From Pseudobutyrivibrio sp. ACV-2 (GTDB lineage Bacteria; Bacillota; Clostridia; Lachnospirales; Lachnospiraceae): a DNA stretch of 64,000 nt. The notes below the pieces were generated by a model. It was not told where the DNA came from. It did no database searches and was given only the letters and a program-made list of their open reading frames with translations. Every line of letters starts with the position of its first letter. Position 1 is the stretch's first letter. A program made the translations under genes and the position numbers. Positions 44,446 through 53,130 of the stretch are shown one piece after another. Where the stretch lies: NCBI RefSeq assembly GCF_900107545.1, contig NZ_FNQZ01000001.1, forward strand, positions 528,095 to 592,094, in the 5' to 3' direction.

Positions 44446-45831
44446 CTATATATGTCTTATTACTTCAAATCGTTGTAGGCTGATTGGCTCATTCTCTCCA
44501 ATGCCGCCCTTTTGTCTGGCAATAGAAATCTGCTGCTTAACAGAGGTCACCCCGTCCAAATCTGGAAGCAGCAAGCCTCTTCTGCCACCGCTGCTAACTA
44601 TGACACCATATCGTTTAACATCCAATTTATCCGGTGAATCAATGGCCTCTGGCTTGCTTAAAACATCTACATTTATTTCCAGGTCAGGGATTTCTTCCGG
44701 GCTGATAGGATTGAATCTGTTGTCCCTGGTAGAGGCGCTGATTGCATTTTGAATAATCTCCTCGGCCACGCATTTAGTGGTAGGAAGAATTGTTCCAATG
44801 CAGCCTCGTAAGCGTCCTGCTTTGTGAATAGATACGAATGCCCCTGCCTGAGTTTCCAGCATTTCCTTTGGCAAATCCATTGGAAGCGGCAGCACCTTTT
44901 GATTTAGAATGTAGCTCTCCAAGGATTTTCTCGCAAGCTTTACATATTCATCTGATGATGCGTTTGAATCATCTAATGTCTCTCTTAGCTTGGCAAGATA
45001 AATGTCTCTGAAATGACGTCTTGCGTCCTCCCCTGCTGGATAAAATGATGCTATGCCATAGCCCACTCCGGTTACATCCTGATGAGAATACACGGTAGCA
45101 TCTACAGCCATTCCGTCCAGTGCCCCCGCCATAATTACAAACGAACGATGGCCACATTCTGCAGCCTTCTCGCAAAAATCTTCCTTGAAATCAAACATCT
45201 CACCAAAAGACGCTCCCTTTGCCACGTCCATAATTTGCTCATCATAAACAGGCCCTTCTTTTGAAAAGCCATATGGTCCGTAGTCCTGCAGTTTGTGGGA
45301 CAAATCCCCGCTAGCAACGAAAACCGCTCTTCTGCCTGTGTCATTTACTGCCTTTTGAATCATCTGGCCAAGCCGATAATGATCCAGCAGTCCTAGGCCA
45401 GATAAACCGATTCTCACAATCTTTCCGCCCTTGTATTTTTTTCGAATAAACCATAGAGGAACCATGGTGCCGTGGTCCAGCTCCGGTTCTCGCTCCCCTA
45501 AAGTTCCTGCAGCAAAATCCTCCTCATAAGCAATATCACTAATCGCTTCCACCAGCTTCTCATCGTACTCCTCTTCAAACGAAACTTCCGGCGCATTGAA
45601 TCTGGCAAATGAGCCTTTCGCTCTCTTTCCTGGAGAAATATGAAAATAATCAGTGTACATAATGCTATGAGGGCTTGTGATGATAATGGTTTCCGGCGCG
45701 ATTTTTGCTATCTCATCTGCCACCTTCTCATAAGCCTCTGTAGTTTCTTGAATTTGCTTTTCCCCACCTCTTCCAACAGCTGGAACAATCAGCGGTGGAT
45801 GTGGAACCATAAATGCAGCTTCTATTGCCAT
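44446..45831 (-). CDS. AmmeMemoRadiSam system fused protein (MEMO1 + AMMECR1)
   Basis: 461 residues. The N-terminal 270 residues are an extradiol-dioxygenase-like MEMO1 domain (MVPHPPLIVPAVGRGG, TSPHSIMYTDYF, VASGDLSHKLQDYGP). The C-terminal 180 residues are an AMMECR1 domain (AGAFVSIHKAGRLRGCIGTI, SASTRDNRFNPISPEEIPDL). The LRGCIGT block is the AMMECR1 hallmark. The fusion is encoded with a radical SAM protein, 12 bases upstream, as in many anaerobes. Its chemistry is not established. Confidence 0.93.
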   Translation of the reverse strand: MAIEAAFMVPHPPLIVPAVGRGGEKQIQETTEAYEKVADEIAKIAPETIIITSPHSIMYTDYFHISPGKRAKGSFARFNAPEVSFEEEYDEKLVEAISDIAYEEDFAAGTLGEREPELDHGTMVPLWFIRKKYKGGKIVRIGLSGLGLLDHYRLGQMIQKAVNDTGRRAVFVASGDLSHKLQDYGPYGFSKEGPVYDEQIMDVAKGASFGEMFDFKEDFCEKAAECGHRSFVIMAGALDGMAVDATVYSHQDVTGVGYGIASFYPAGEDARRHFRDIYLAKLRETLDDSNASSDEYVKLARKSLESYILNQKVLPLPMDLPKEMLETQAGAFVSIHKAGRLRGCIGTILPTTKCVAEEIIQNAISASTRDNRFNPISPEEIPDLEINVDVLSKPEAIDSPDKLDVKRYGVIVSSGGRRGLLLPDLDGVTSVKQQISIARQKGGIGENEPISLQRFEVIRHI

Positions 45832-45843
45832 AGTCGTCCCCCC

Positions 45844-46680
45844 TTAACAGTTTCCCGTATATACGTATGTCAAATGCTTTTCTGCTATAGTTTTCAAGTG
45901 ATATATTTTTTCTACCGGTGTTGCTTCCCTGTCTAGCAAATGAAATCTAGGAAAGAATCTTGATATATGAAGTGGTATGTCCTTATTTAATGAAGCAATC
46001 CAGGCACTCAGCTCATCCATTTCTTCATCGGAATCATTTTCCCCTGGAATTATTAATGTGGTCAGCTCCAGGTGGCAATGCTTTGTAGCTTCAGTAATAA
46101 AATCCATTACCATCTTTCTATTTCCCTGCAAAACATCTTCATAATAGTGGTCCGTAAATCCCTTTAAATCGATGTTCATAGCATCTACATATTTAAAAAG
46201 TTCTTTTACAGTATCAACCTGTGCCATACCGTTTGAAACAAGTACGGTTTTCAGCCCCTTTTCTTTCAACAGTCTTGCGGTATCTAGCACGTACTCATAG
46301 TAAATGAGTGGCTCATTATACGTAAATGCGATACCGATATTTCCATTAGCCGTTTGTTCCTCGGCTATCCTTGCAAGCTCTTCAGGCGAAACATAAGCCG
46401 CTTCTCTTTTAAAAGATTCTACCTCATTCCCCCAAGAAATATGATAGTTCTGGCAAAATGGGCATCTTAGATTACAGCCATAACTTCCCACCGACAGTAT
46501 TCTGCTTCCCGGATGAAATCGATTCAGTGGCTTCTTTTCTATAGGATCTAGGGCTATCGACGTAAGCTTCCCATAACTGGCTGGAATGACTTTACCATCC
46601 TTGCAGGTTCTTACTCCACAAAACCCAAAGCTCCCTTCGGTAATATTGCATTGTCTGAAACATAGATTGCATTTGGCCAT
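45844..46680 (-). CDS. AmmeMemoRadiSam system radical SAM enzyme
   Basis: 278 residues. CNLCFRQCNITEGSFGFCGV at the N-terminus and the radical SAM cluster CNLRCPFCQNYHIS (C-x3-C-x2-C) near residue 70. GNIGIAFTYNEPLIYYEYVL near 112 and VDAMNIDLKGFTDHYYEDVL near 160 match pyruvate formate-lyase-activase-like members. The ATG at 46680 follows GAGGTG. Co-transcribed with the MEMO1-AMMECR1 fusion; the pair probably modifies a shared, unknown substrate. Confidence 0.93.
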   Translation of the reverse strand: MAKCNLCFRQCNITEGSFGFCGVRTCKDGKVIPASYGKLTSIALDPIEKKPLNRFHPGSRILSVGSYGCNLRCPFCQNYHISWGNEVESFKREAAYVSPEELARIAEEQTANGNIGIAFTYNEPLIYYEYVLDTARLLKEKGLKTVLVSNGMAQVDTVKELFKYVDAMNIDLKGFTDHYYEDVLQGNRKMVMDFITEATKHCHLELTTLIIPGENDSDEEMDELSAWIASLNKDIPLHISRFFPRFHLLDREATPVEKIYHLKTIAEKHLTYVYTGNC

Positions 46681-46746
46681 AAGCACCTCAATCTCCCCGT
46701 CTCTATTTTTACAGTTTCTTTCACTCTTTGCACCAAAGTGCCTTTG

Positions 46747-47541
46747 CTATTCGCAAAACTCAAATACTTTATTGTAAAAATCCTTATCCTCTTCAAACAA
46801 TCCATGGCCCAAACCTTCAAAGATAAGCATTTCACTGTGCTCAATCCCAGCCTTTAACTCATAAGGAGCATCATTTCCAACTGTATTGTCACTGTCGCCA
46901 GACATAATATATGTACTGCATTTTATTTTTGATAAAACTGGTCGTGCGTCGAAGTTTAATATCGCATATGCGTTTTTGCAAAACCTGTCATAATTCTTAG
47001 GCTTTGTAAATCTGGCCAGAAGTGGTAGATACTTCTTGTTCTTTTCGTTGAATTCATTCGTATAAACTTTCTCCGCAGTATCTAGCATTAGCTCTGTATG
47101 AGTTGAATTTTTGGTCATTTCTATCCATTTTGTAACAACACTTTTTATTGTATCGTTGGCGTATGGTGCAGTGACCACAAGAATCAATTTTTCAACTAGC
47201 TCAGGATGCTTTGCCGCCAGATATTGAGAAATCATCCCTCCCTGGGATACCCCCATAACCATTGCCCTGTCTATCCCAAGATTCCTCATAGCTATTGCCT
47301 GATCATCTGCCATATCTTCTATGGAATACCCCTCTGGAATCTCATCCTTTCTGCTGAACATGTAAACGGTATAATCCTTGAAAAACCTTTTGTAGGAACC
47401 TGCCAGAAGCATAGCCTTTCCCTTTACTGTCCACAATCCATCTGACAATCCTGGCAAAACTACAAGATTCTTTTTTCCTTCTCCGAAAGCCACATAATAC
47501 ATGTCTGTATCGCCAACCCTCACGCAACCATTTTTCTGCAT
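46747..47541 (-). CDS. Alpha/beta hydrolase
   Basis: 264 residues. LVVLPGLSDGLWTVKGKAML near residue 25, nucleophile GVSQGGMISQYLA near 98, acid in IMSGDSDNTVG near 213, and His in GLGHGLFEED near 247: a full catalytic triad. Distantly like the hydrolase at the left edge. GGGGGA stands before the ATG. Substrate unknown; it lies just before the AmmeMemoRadiSam genes in the same direction. Confidence 0.85.
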   Translation of the reverse strand: MQKNGCVRVGDTDMYYVAFGEGKKNLVVLPGLSDGLWTVKGKAMLLAGSYKRFFKDYTVYMFSRKDEIPEGYSIEDMADDQAIAMRNLGIDRAMVMGVSQGGMISQYLAAKHPELVEKLILVVTAPYANDTIKSVVTKWIEMTKNSTHTELMLDTAEKVYTNEFNEKNKKYLPLLARFTKPKNYDRFCKNAYAILNFDARPVLSKIKCSTYIMSGDSDNTVGNDAPYELKAGIEHSEMLIFEGLGHGLFEEDKDFYNKVFEFCE

Positions 47542-47560
47542 TTTTATATTCCCCCATCGA

Positions 47561-47734
47561 TTAGCCTACAATATAATACTGCATCAACTCATATTTAAGC
47601 ATTGTGCCTTCCTCAATATCAGCAGGCAACAGTGCTCTTGCTACTAGCTTAAGCTCATCTGAATCTATATCTGTTCTCTTTAGATTTGCATAATCCCCAT
47701 CTATATTTACAACTGTGTAAAACCAAGTTTCCAT
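47561..47734 (-). CDS. Small DUF3006-like protein
   Basis: 57 residues: METWFYTVVNIDGDYANLKR, then ELKLVARALLPADIEEGTML and KYELMQYYIVG. The G-D-Y-A and EGTML features resemble the DUF3006 fold (a short beta-barrel). AGGAG lies 8 bases before the ATG and the frame is complete between two genes of the same direction. Confidence 0.6.
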   Translation of the reverse strand: METWFYTVVNIDGDYANLKRTDIDSDELKLVARALLPADIEEGTMLKYELMQYYIVG

Positions 47735-47746
47735 ATCATCTATCTC

Positions 47747-48136
47747 CTATTTCCTTAAATTATCTTCCTTCTCAAAAAAAGCAGTCGTCAACTGCATATA
47801 TTCTTCATCAGTACAGGCTTCTCTACACTTAGGCTCAAAAGATTTAGTGACCTGAAAACATTCTTTCATGTTATCGCATGGGTATTCCTGACATTCAGCA
47901 CATGTTTTGATCCCCTTATCTTCGCAACATTTCACCACCTGATATCTGCACCAGTTTTCAGGCTTACATCCTGTGCATGATATCTCTTCATTTGTCACAA
48001 GATGGTCCCGATAGCCAATCTTCATCCAAAGTTCTGCCGTATGTCGTAGTTCTTCATTTGACTTTTCATATGGATGCGCCACGTACCTTGGGCACGCAGC
48101 ACAATCATTTCCACATGCTGCTATTATCTTCTCCAT
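47747..48136 (-). CDS. DUF3795 cysteine-rich protein
   Basis: 129 residues with fourteen cysteines in four clusters: ACGNDCAACPRY, ISCTGCKPENWCRYQVVKCC, KTCAECQEYPCDNM and KCREAC. This is the DUF3795 layout, thought to bind zinc. No role known. GGGGGA stands before the ATG. The 267 bp beyond it to 48403 hold no gene; they should contain the promoters of this gene and of the divergent nuclease-like gene. Confidence 0.85.
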   Translation of the reverse strand: MEKIIAACGNDCAACPRYVAHPYEKSNEELRHTAELWMKIGYRDHLVTNEEISCTGCKPENWCRYQVVKCCEDKGIKTCAECQEYPCDNMKECFQVTKSFEPKCREACTDEEYMQLTTAFFEKEDNLRK

Positions 48137-48403
48137 CTAAATTCCCCCACATACTATATTTTATCTATTTCTAATCTTTCTTACATTGCGATTCATTAGA
48201 TGTCTTCCAAGAATCCTGAAAACAAATGCTTATATCCTTTTCCATTTTAGTATACAGAACCTAAGGCCAAATTAAAATAATCCACACATATTATGATTTG
48301 GTTCTTGATTAAGCATCAATTTTGTTATATATTTCTACTGTTTTCCAAATGCTCATTCGAGCGATAACCCCCCTAATTTTACTATTAGTTAGAAAGGATA
48401 TTA

Positions 48404-49204
48404 ATGAACATAACTTCATCACAAGAGCAAAGAATTGCCTCTTTAAATTCTGAGCTAGCTAAGATTACCAAGGAACTTTCTAAAGCTCCTAATGGGTCAC
48501 TTAATGCTGTGAAAACTTCAAATGGTTTCAAATATTTTCAAATAGAAAAGAACCATGGAAATGTAAAAAGAACTTACATCAAAAAAGAAAATATCGAATT
48601 AGCAACCGCCCTTGCCAAGAAGCGATATAACAAGGTTCGCAAACACGAAATCGAAAATGAGATAGCTTCTATTAAACAAAAAATAGATAGAACTCCCAAA
48701 ATCTCATCAACAGATCTACTCTATAACGTTCCAGGCTATAGCAATCTGCTTCAAGCCCTGCTAAATCCTAATTACATAAAACAGCAGAAATGGCTATCCC
48801 AGCCTTATATACATAATAACAAATACCAGGAAACGCTTCGATTTAAAACATCTGCTGGAATCACCGTCAGATCTAAATCAGAAACTCTTATAGTTCGTGG
48901 ATTATTAGATTATAATATTCCATTCAAATATGAATGTGGGCTCGAGATTAATGGAACTATATATTTCCCAGATTTTACAATATATAAAGCTTCTGAAGAC
49001 AACGAATTAATCTGGGAACACTTTGGAATGATGGACAATGCTGAATATAGATTCAATGCAATGAACAAACTTAATAGTTATATCAATAGCGGCTATGTTC
49101 CAGGGCATAATCTTATATGTACCTTTGAAACTATTAATTCACCGCTTACTGAAGATATTATTAAGAAAACAATTGAAGCTTACTTGCTAGACAAAAAGGT
49201 ATAA
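48404..49204 (+). CDS. PD-(D/E)XK nuclease-like protein
   Basis: 266 residues. The N-terminal half is a coiled helical region (IASLNSELAKITKELSK, with a basic stretch near residue 70). The C-terminal half holds a likely restriction-endonuclease fold: RSKSETLIVRGLLD near 165 (Glu), YFPDFTIY near 191 (Asp), then IWEHFGMMDNAEYRFNAMNK near 205 (Glu). AGAAAGGAT precedes the ATG. The final codons and stop form the left stem of the first hairpin of a five-copy array. Activity inferred. Confidence 0.65.
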   Translation: MNITSSQEQRIASLNSELAKITKELSKAPNGSLNAVKTSNGFKYFQIEKNHGNVKRTYIKKENIELATALAKKRYNKVRKHEIENEIASIKQKIDRTPKISSTDLLYNVPGYSNLLQALLNPNYIKQQKWLSQPYIHNNKYQETLRFKTSAGITVRSKSETLIVRGLLDYNIPFKYECGLEINGTIYFPDFTIYKASEDNELIWEHFGMMDNAEYRFNAMNKLNSYINSGYVPGHNLICTFETINSPLTEDIIKKTIEAYLLDKKV

Positions 49205-49545
49205 CCATCTATAATTATTGCTCTTAGTTATACCTTTTTGACTTCAATACAATGTCTCATCGCCCACAAAAAGGTATAACCCACCATAAATTTCCGCTCT
49301 GGTTATGCCTTATCGACTTCAATATAATGTCTCATTGCCCACCAAAAGGTATAACCTCACGTTAATTCCCACTCTGGTTATACCTTTTTGACTTCAATAT
49401 AATGTCTCATTGCCCACCAAAAGGTATAACCCGACATAAATTTCCAAGCCAGTTATACCTTTTTAGTTTCAATATAGTGTCCCATAGCTCACTAAAAGGT
49501 ATAACCACCTCCCATATCAGCCCATGATTATACCTTCAAAGAAAA
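49193..49545. repeat. Five-copy 75-bp tandem array of stem-loops
   Basis: Units begin at 49193, 49268, 49343, 49418 and 49493, exactly 75 bp apart; the last is cut short. Each holds a stem of up to 13 bp, AAAAAGGTATAAC / GTTATACCTTTTT, around a loop of about 21 nt, then a 28-nt linker starting GACTTCAATATAATG. Stems and linkers are well kept while loops differ between units. Each hairpin could end transcription in both directions. The first stem includes the stop codon of the nuclease-like gene. Confidence 0.93.
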
Positions 49546-49603
49546 AGACCGCCACAATGATATGTACCCTATTTACTGGACAACCAGTAAGGAGGTTACA
49601 TTT

Positions 49604-49645
49604 CAATCTAGGCGTCCCCGGAGGTACTGGTCTATGTAAGATTCT
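49604..49645 (+). repeat. Dispersed 42-bp element, copy A
   Basis: CAATCTAGGCGTCCCCGGAG then GTACTGGTCTATGTAAGATT CT in order; 39 of 42 bases match the element at 63137-63178 in the same orientation, 13.5 kb away. Just upstream lies TACTGGACAACCAGTA, a small hairpin. Meaning unknown. Confidence 0.75.
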
Positions 49646-49663
49646 ATTTATGATGATTCGATA

Positions 49664-49870
49664 TTATTCTTCAGCATGCTCTGTCTCTTTTTCTTTCTTT
49701 TCTTCTTTCATGATGTCATAGCTTTTAACTGAGAAATATCCTATAAGAAGAAATCCTGCAATAGCTGCGAGGACATTTAGTCCACTTGGGAAAATGTGAG
49801 CGATACCACATAATAATATTCCCAAAATAAATAAAGTAAATAACTTCTGCTGCTCTTTTGATAATTTCAT
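49664..49870 (-). CDS. Small membrane protein
   Basis: 68 residues with two membrane spans (LFTLFILGILLCGIAHIF and LNVLAAIAGFLLIGYFSV) and an acidic-basic tail KEEKKEKETEHAEE. The ATG at 49870 follows GGAGG. It lies 35 bp after the XRE-membrane protein gene and probably works with it, as such pairs are common in Firmicutes. Function unknown. Confidence 0.65.
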   Translation of the reverse strand: MKLSKEQQKLFTLFILGILLCGIAHIFPSGLNVLAAIAGFLLIGYFSVKSYDIMKEEKKEKETEHAEE

Positions 49871-49905
49871 TTTTATATCCTCCAATGTTGTTTTCGTTTA
49901 AATGA

Positions 49906-50502
49906 TTATTTGAATAACAGAATGAGTGCTGCACCTATACCACCGCAAACCACTGCAGCTATAACGCCTGACAGTATTGCAAATAAAGCTTTTTGATAAG
50001 GTCTTTTTGCCTCTTCTCTTATCTGATCTTCTTTAGAAAGCGCCTCTCCCTTTGTAAAAGCTACAATCTCCTTATAAGTTTGGACATTATACTCCTTTTT
50101 GCACTTTTCAATTCTAGTGGCAAAATACATTGTGCAAGCAAACAGCAATACAAATGGTATAAAAAACCAAAATCCGGTTGTGAATGCCAATACTGGCGTA
50201 GAGATAAGAAGTGCCACTATAGAAATCAGCATTCCTATCGCGTAGGTATTCATCTTGTTAATATCTGCCTGCGTTTGTTCTGTGATGATTCTTTCCATCT
50301 TTTCAACATCTCCTTTTAATAGTTGGTCTACGGAGACATTAAAGATTTCACTTAGGAGCAATACGCTCTGAATATCCGGATAGCTTTTGTCATTCTCCCA
50401 GTTTGAAATTGTCTGTCTTGAAACAAATAACTTTTCAGCCAATTCATCCTGGTTAATATTTTGTGCTTTCCTTAATTCTTTGATTCTGTTCCCAAGTTCC
50501 AT
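49906..50502 (-). CDS. XRE regulator with C-terminal membrane domain
   Basis: 198 residues. HTH in the first 65: RIKELRKAQNINQDELAEKL and VSRQTISNWENDKSYPDIQS. Three membrane segments follow (ISIVALLISTPVLAFTTGFW, FIPFVLLFACTMYFA, ALFAILSGVIAAVVCGGIGA). DNA binding tied to the membrane suggests a sensor of envelope stress. First gene of a two-gene unit. Confidence 0.85.
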   Translation of the reverse strand: MELGNRIKELRKAQNINQDELAEKLFVSRQTISNWENDKSYPDIQSVLLLSEIFNVSVDQLLKGDVEKMERIITEQTQADINKMNTYAIGMLISIVALLISTPVLAFTTGFWFFIPFVLLFACTMYFATRIEKCKKEYNVQTYKEIVAFTKGEALSKEDQIREEAKRPYQKALFAILSGVIAAVVCGGIGAALILLFK

Positions 50503-50747
50503 TCTTATGTCTCTCTTTCCACCTCAGAATACCGAGATATTGATTTCGTTGCCATCAAAAGACTTTGACATTTACGCTTTTTAGCCATGTCAAAATCTTT
50601 TTACATGCCGTAAAATAGGCATTTCTACGCATTTTTATAATCTTACCATATTACGAATGCTAAAAAAATTAGGTGGTCATATTTTATGGAAATAAATCTT
50701 CTGTCCTTTAGCTTTACAATCAGCCGGAGACATTTCCTCAAAAGATG

Positions 50748-50778
50748 TTGACACTAACGTTACGTCATAGTTTATTGT
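50748..50778 (+). promoter_or_regulatory. MerR-type promoter of the TipAS regulator
   Basis: TTGACA (50748-50753), 19-bp spacer CTAACGTTACGTCATAGTT, TATTGT (50773-50778). ACTA-N11-TAGT makes the dyad; the word CTAACGTTACG is typical of TipA-group operators. Predicts autoactivation. Confidence 0.75.
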
Positions 50779-50802
50779 ATAATTACCACGGAGGGAAAAA
50801 CA

Positions 50803-51528
50803 ATGATGACAGTAAATGAAGTAAGCAAACTAGCAGGAGTGAGTATACGCACACTGCAATACTATGATTCAATTGGACTACTAAAGCCGACAGAGTACAC
50901 TGAATCAGGGTATCGACTGTATGACGATGCAGCAATGGAACGTTTGCAACAAATTTTATTATTCAGAGAGCTGGAGTTCCCGTTAAAAGAAATTAAGGAA
51001 ATCGTTACGCGACCTGATTTTGACAAAAAGAAGGCCTTGGAGCAACAGATTGAACTTCTTACGATGAAAAAAGAACATCTGGAGAACCTTATAGATTTCG
51101 CCCGTGGAATACAAAACGGAGGAAAAAATATTATGGATTTTACAGCATTTGATACCAGCAAGTTTGAGGAATACACAAGAAAAGCTAAAGAGCAATGGGG
51201 AGACAGCAAGGCTTTTTCAGAATATGAACAGAAGTCAGCTTCCCGCTCTAAGGATGATGAGAAAAAGCTTTGGAGCGATTTCATGAAATTATTTGAGAAA
51301 AGTGGCAAGCTTAAGGATTCCGATCCTAAATCTGCCGAAGCTCAGGCTATGGTAAAAGATATCCAAAACTACATCACCCAGAACTTCTATAAATGCACCA
51401 ATGAAATCCTTGCAGGTCTTGGTAAGATGTACTCTGCAGATGGCGAGTTCAAAACAAACATCGATAAGGCCGGCGGAAATGGTACTGCTGAATTTGTCAG
51501 CCGTGCTATTGCAGAATATGTAAAGTAA
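50803..51528 (+). CDS. MerR-family regulator with TipAS effector domain
   Basis: 241 residues. MerR HTH VNEVSKLAGVSIRTLQYYDS with GLLKP and GYRLYD; a dimerising coiled coil to residue 110; then a TipAS domain (SKDDEKKLWSDFMKLFEKSG, FYKCTNEILAGLGKMYSADG). TipAS domains bind antimicrobial peptides or toxic thiopeptides and switch on resistance genes. GGAGGG precedes the ATG. Its promoter carries a matching dyad. Neighbouring EamA exporter converges on it, so its target may be itself or elsewhere. Confidence 0.92.
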   Translation: MMTVNEVSKLAGVSIRTLQYYDSIGLLKPTEYTESGYRLYDDAAMERLQQILLFRELEFPLKEIKEIVTRPDFDKKKALEQQIELLTMKKEHLENLIDFARGIQNGGKNIMDFTAFDTSKFEEYTRKAKEQWGDSKAFSEYEQKSASRSKDDEKKLWSDFMKLFEKSGKLKDSDPKSAEAQAMVKDIQNYITQNFYKCTNEILAGLGKMYSADGEFKTNIDKAGGNGTAEFVSRAIAEYVK

Positions 51529-51579
51529 CCAGGCAGGAGGCACATGCCTCCTGTTCCCTAATGATTAATTTTTTCTAAG

Positions 51580-52611
51580 TCACTTTGACATCATTGTTTT
51601 TTCTAGTTCCTCTTTAGAATGATGATGACCATGCTTATCATCTGTAACATAGTGACTATGATCGTGAGAGTGTTCTATTGTATGGGTGTGCGTGGAACCA
51701 TCATGTGTGTGTACGAAAGTGTGTTGATGCAGATGAGCATGATGCCTGATCAGAGTATCAGCCACAACAAGCGATGCTCCTGCAATCATAACAATCAAAG
51801 CAATCAGATACATCCTCGACAGGTGCTCATTTAAGAATACAAACGATAGAAATGAACCCACAAATGGGGCTACTGCATAATAGGCACTGGTCTTTGCCGC
51901 GCCCAGTGTATTCTGTGCACGCACGTAAAGAAAAATACTTAATCCGTAAGCAACAAATCCAAGGAGTAATGCCCCTGCTATGTATCTATATTCAGGCAGA
52001 AATTCCTCTTTAATCAATGCTATCACAAGAGAGCCAAGTCCTGAAAAAATCCCCTTTAACATGACAATATCATAGGTATTTTTAGTAGAAATCTCCCTTG
52101 TGCAATTGTTTTCAAAGCCCCAACACACAGTTGCAAGAAGTACAAACAAAGAACCATAGGATAATTGAAAACTTCCAATACCTTCAAATGAGAGAAGTAT
52201 ACTCGATAAAGTTATTAGAAAAATCGCCGCCCATAATCTTTTTGATATGGCTTCCTTAAAGATAACCAAAGCAATAACTGAAGTCGCCACAATCTCAAAG
52301 TTTCCAAGTAGTGATGCATTGGCTGATGATCCATAGCTAATTCCGAGCATCAAAAAAATCGGTGCAGCAATATCAAGTACAATCATACCAATAACGTAGG
52401 GCAAATCCTTCCTTGACAGCTTTTGAGATTTTTCTCTATCCCTTTTATTAAATAAAGCCAATATTCCTATACCAATTCCTGCTCCCAGATAAAGAAGCGC
52501 CGCCATTGATGTCGGACCGACATTCTTGATCAAAATTTTGGAGAACGGAACACTAACGGCATAAAAAACAGCCGCTAGCAAAGCATAGATAATTGATTTT
52601 GCTTTGTTCAT
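51580..52611 (-). CDS. EamA/DMT-family transporter with His-rich tail
   Basis: 343 residues with ten membrane segments in two EamA repeats (SIIYALLAAVFYAVSVPFSK; YGLSIFLYVRAQNTLGAAKT). After residue 295 comes a cytoplasmic tail with about 20 histidines (HAHLHQHTFVHTHDGSTHTH, DHSHYVTDDKHGHHHSKE). EamA carriers export metabolites; the tail suggests a link to a transition metal such as zinc or nickel. Follows the ACT-domain gene by 24 bases. Confidence 0.88.
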   Translation of the reverse strand: MNKAKSIIYALLAAVFYAVSVPFSKILIKNVGPTSMAALLYLGAGIGIGILALFNKRDREKSQKLSRKDLPYVIGMIVLDIAAPIFLMLGISYGSSANASLLGNFEIVATSVIALVIFKEAISKRLWAAIFLITLSSILLSFEGIGSFQLSYGSLFVLLATVCWGFENNCTREISTKNTYDIVMLKGIFSGLGSLVIALIKEEFLPEYRYIAGALLLGFVAYGLSIFLYVRAQNTLGAAKTSAYYAVAPFVGSFLSFVFLNEHLSRMYLIALIVMIAGASLVVADTLIRHHAHLHQHTFVHTHDGSTHTHTIEHSHDHSHYVTDDKHGHHHSKEELEKTMMSK

Positions 52612-52635
52612 AATTTTCTCCCTACAAAATTGAAG

Positions 52636-53001
52636 CTATACCACTGTATATCCTTCAGCAGCCAATACGTTCAATGCACGCTCAAAATTTTCTTCTTTTA
52701 CAAGAATATAATCTGTGTTATATGTCGATACTGCAAAGATTCCAATTTTGTGCTCTGCAAGAATGCCTGAAAGTTTTGACAAAATTCCTATTAATGAAAA
52801 TTCAAGAACTCCTTGAATACGAAAACCTCGCCATCCATCATCTCGTTCCACCGTATTTATAGGAGTATCTTCTGTTTTACAAACTAACGATACCTCTTCA
52901 TCTGTCTTACCAATAAAATAAAAATCCCACTCTAAATTGATACTTGATACCTCAGTTACCTTACAGACTGTTAGTTTACAATCTATTCTCTTCAGTTCCA
53001 T
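52636..53001 (-). CDS. ACT-domain protein
   Basis: 121 residues. Two ACT-like halves: ELKRIDCKLTVCKV with DEEVSLVC, and FRIQGVLEFSLIGILSKLSG with IGIFAVSTYNTDYILVKEEN. Such small proteins bind amino acids and are often encoded beside EamA exporters. GGAGA lies before the ATG. Confidence 0.85.
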   Translation of the reverse strand: MELKRIDCKLTVCKVTEVSSINLEWDFYFIGKTDEEVSLVCKTEDTPINTVERDDGWRGFRIQGVLEFSLIGILSKLSGILAEHKIGIFAVSTYNTDYILVKEENFERALNVLAAEGYTVV

Positions 53002-53130
53002 CTATGTTCTCCCATACAAACTGCCGATTTGCCATCGTCTATAAAACTGATATTTAATGAGCCCCCGGGACGGAGTTATCCTTTTAACAGCATGTCAAGG
53101 AGCAATTAAGCCCCTTGGCATAGATAGTAT

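Noticed and set aside
49193..49545. CRISPR array interpretation of the 75-bp repeat
   Set aside because: Repeats are long perfect palindromes with partly similar loops and no cas genes or leader; a hairpin array describes it better.
49524..49721. 65-codon plus-strand ORF over the dispersed element
   Set aside because: The shared NLGVP-type residues come from a DNA repeat also at 63.1 kb; no ribosome site.
53041..53125. Stem-loop with CAAGG/CCTTG arms after the GyrI-domain merR gene
   Set aside because: No T tract and weak pairing; too little to call a terminator.
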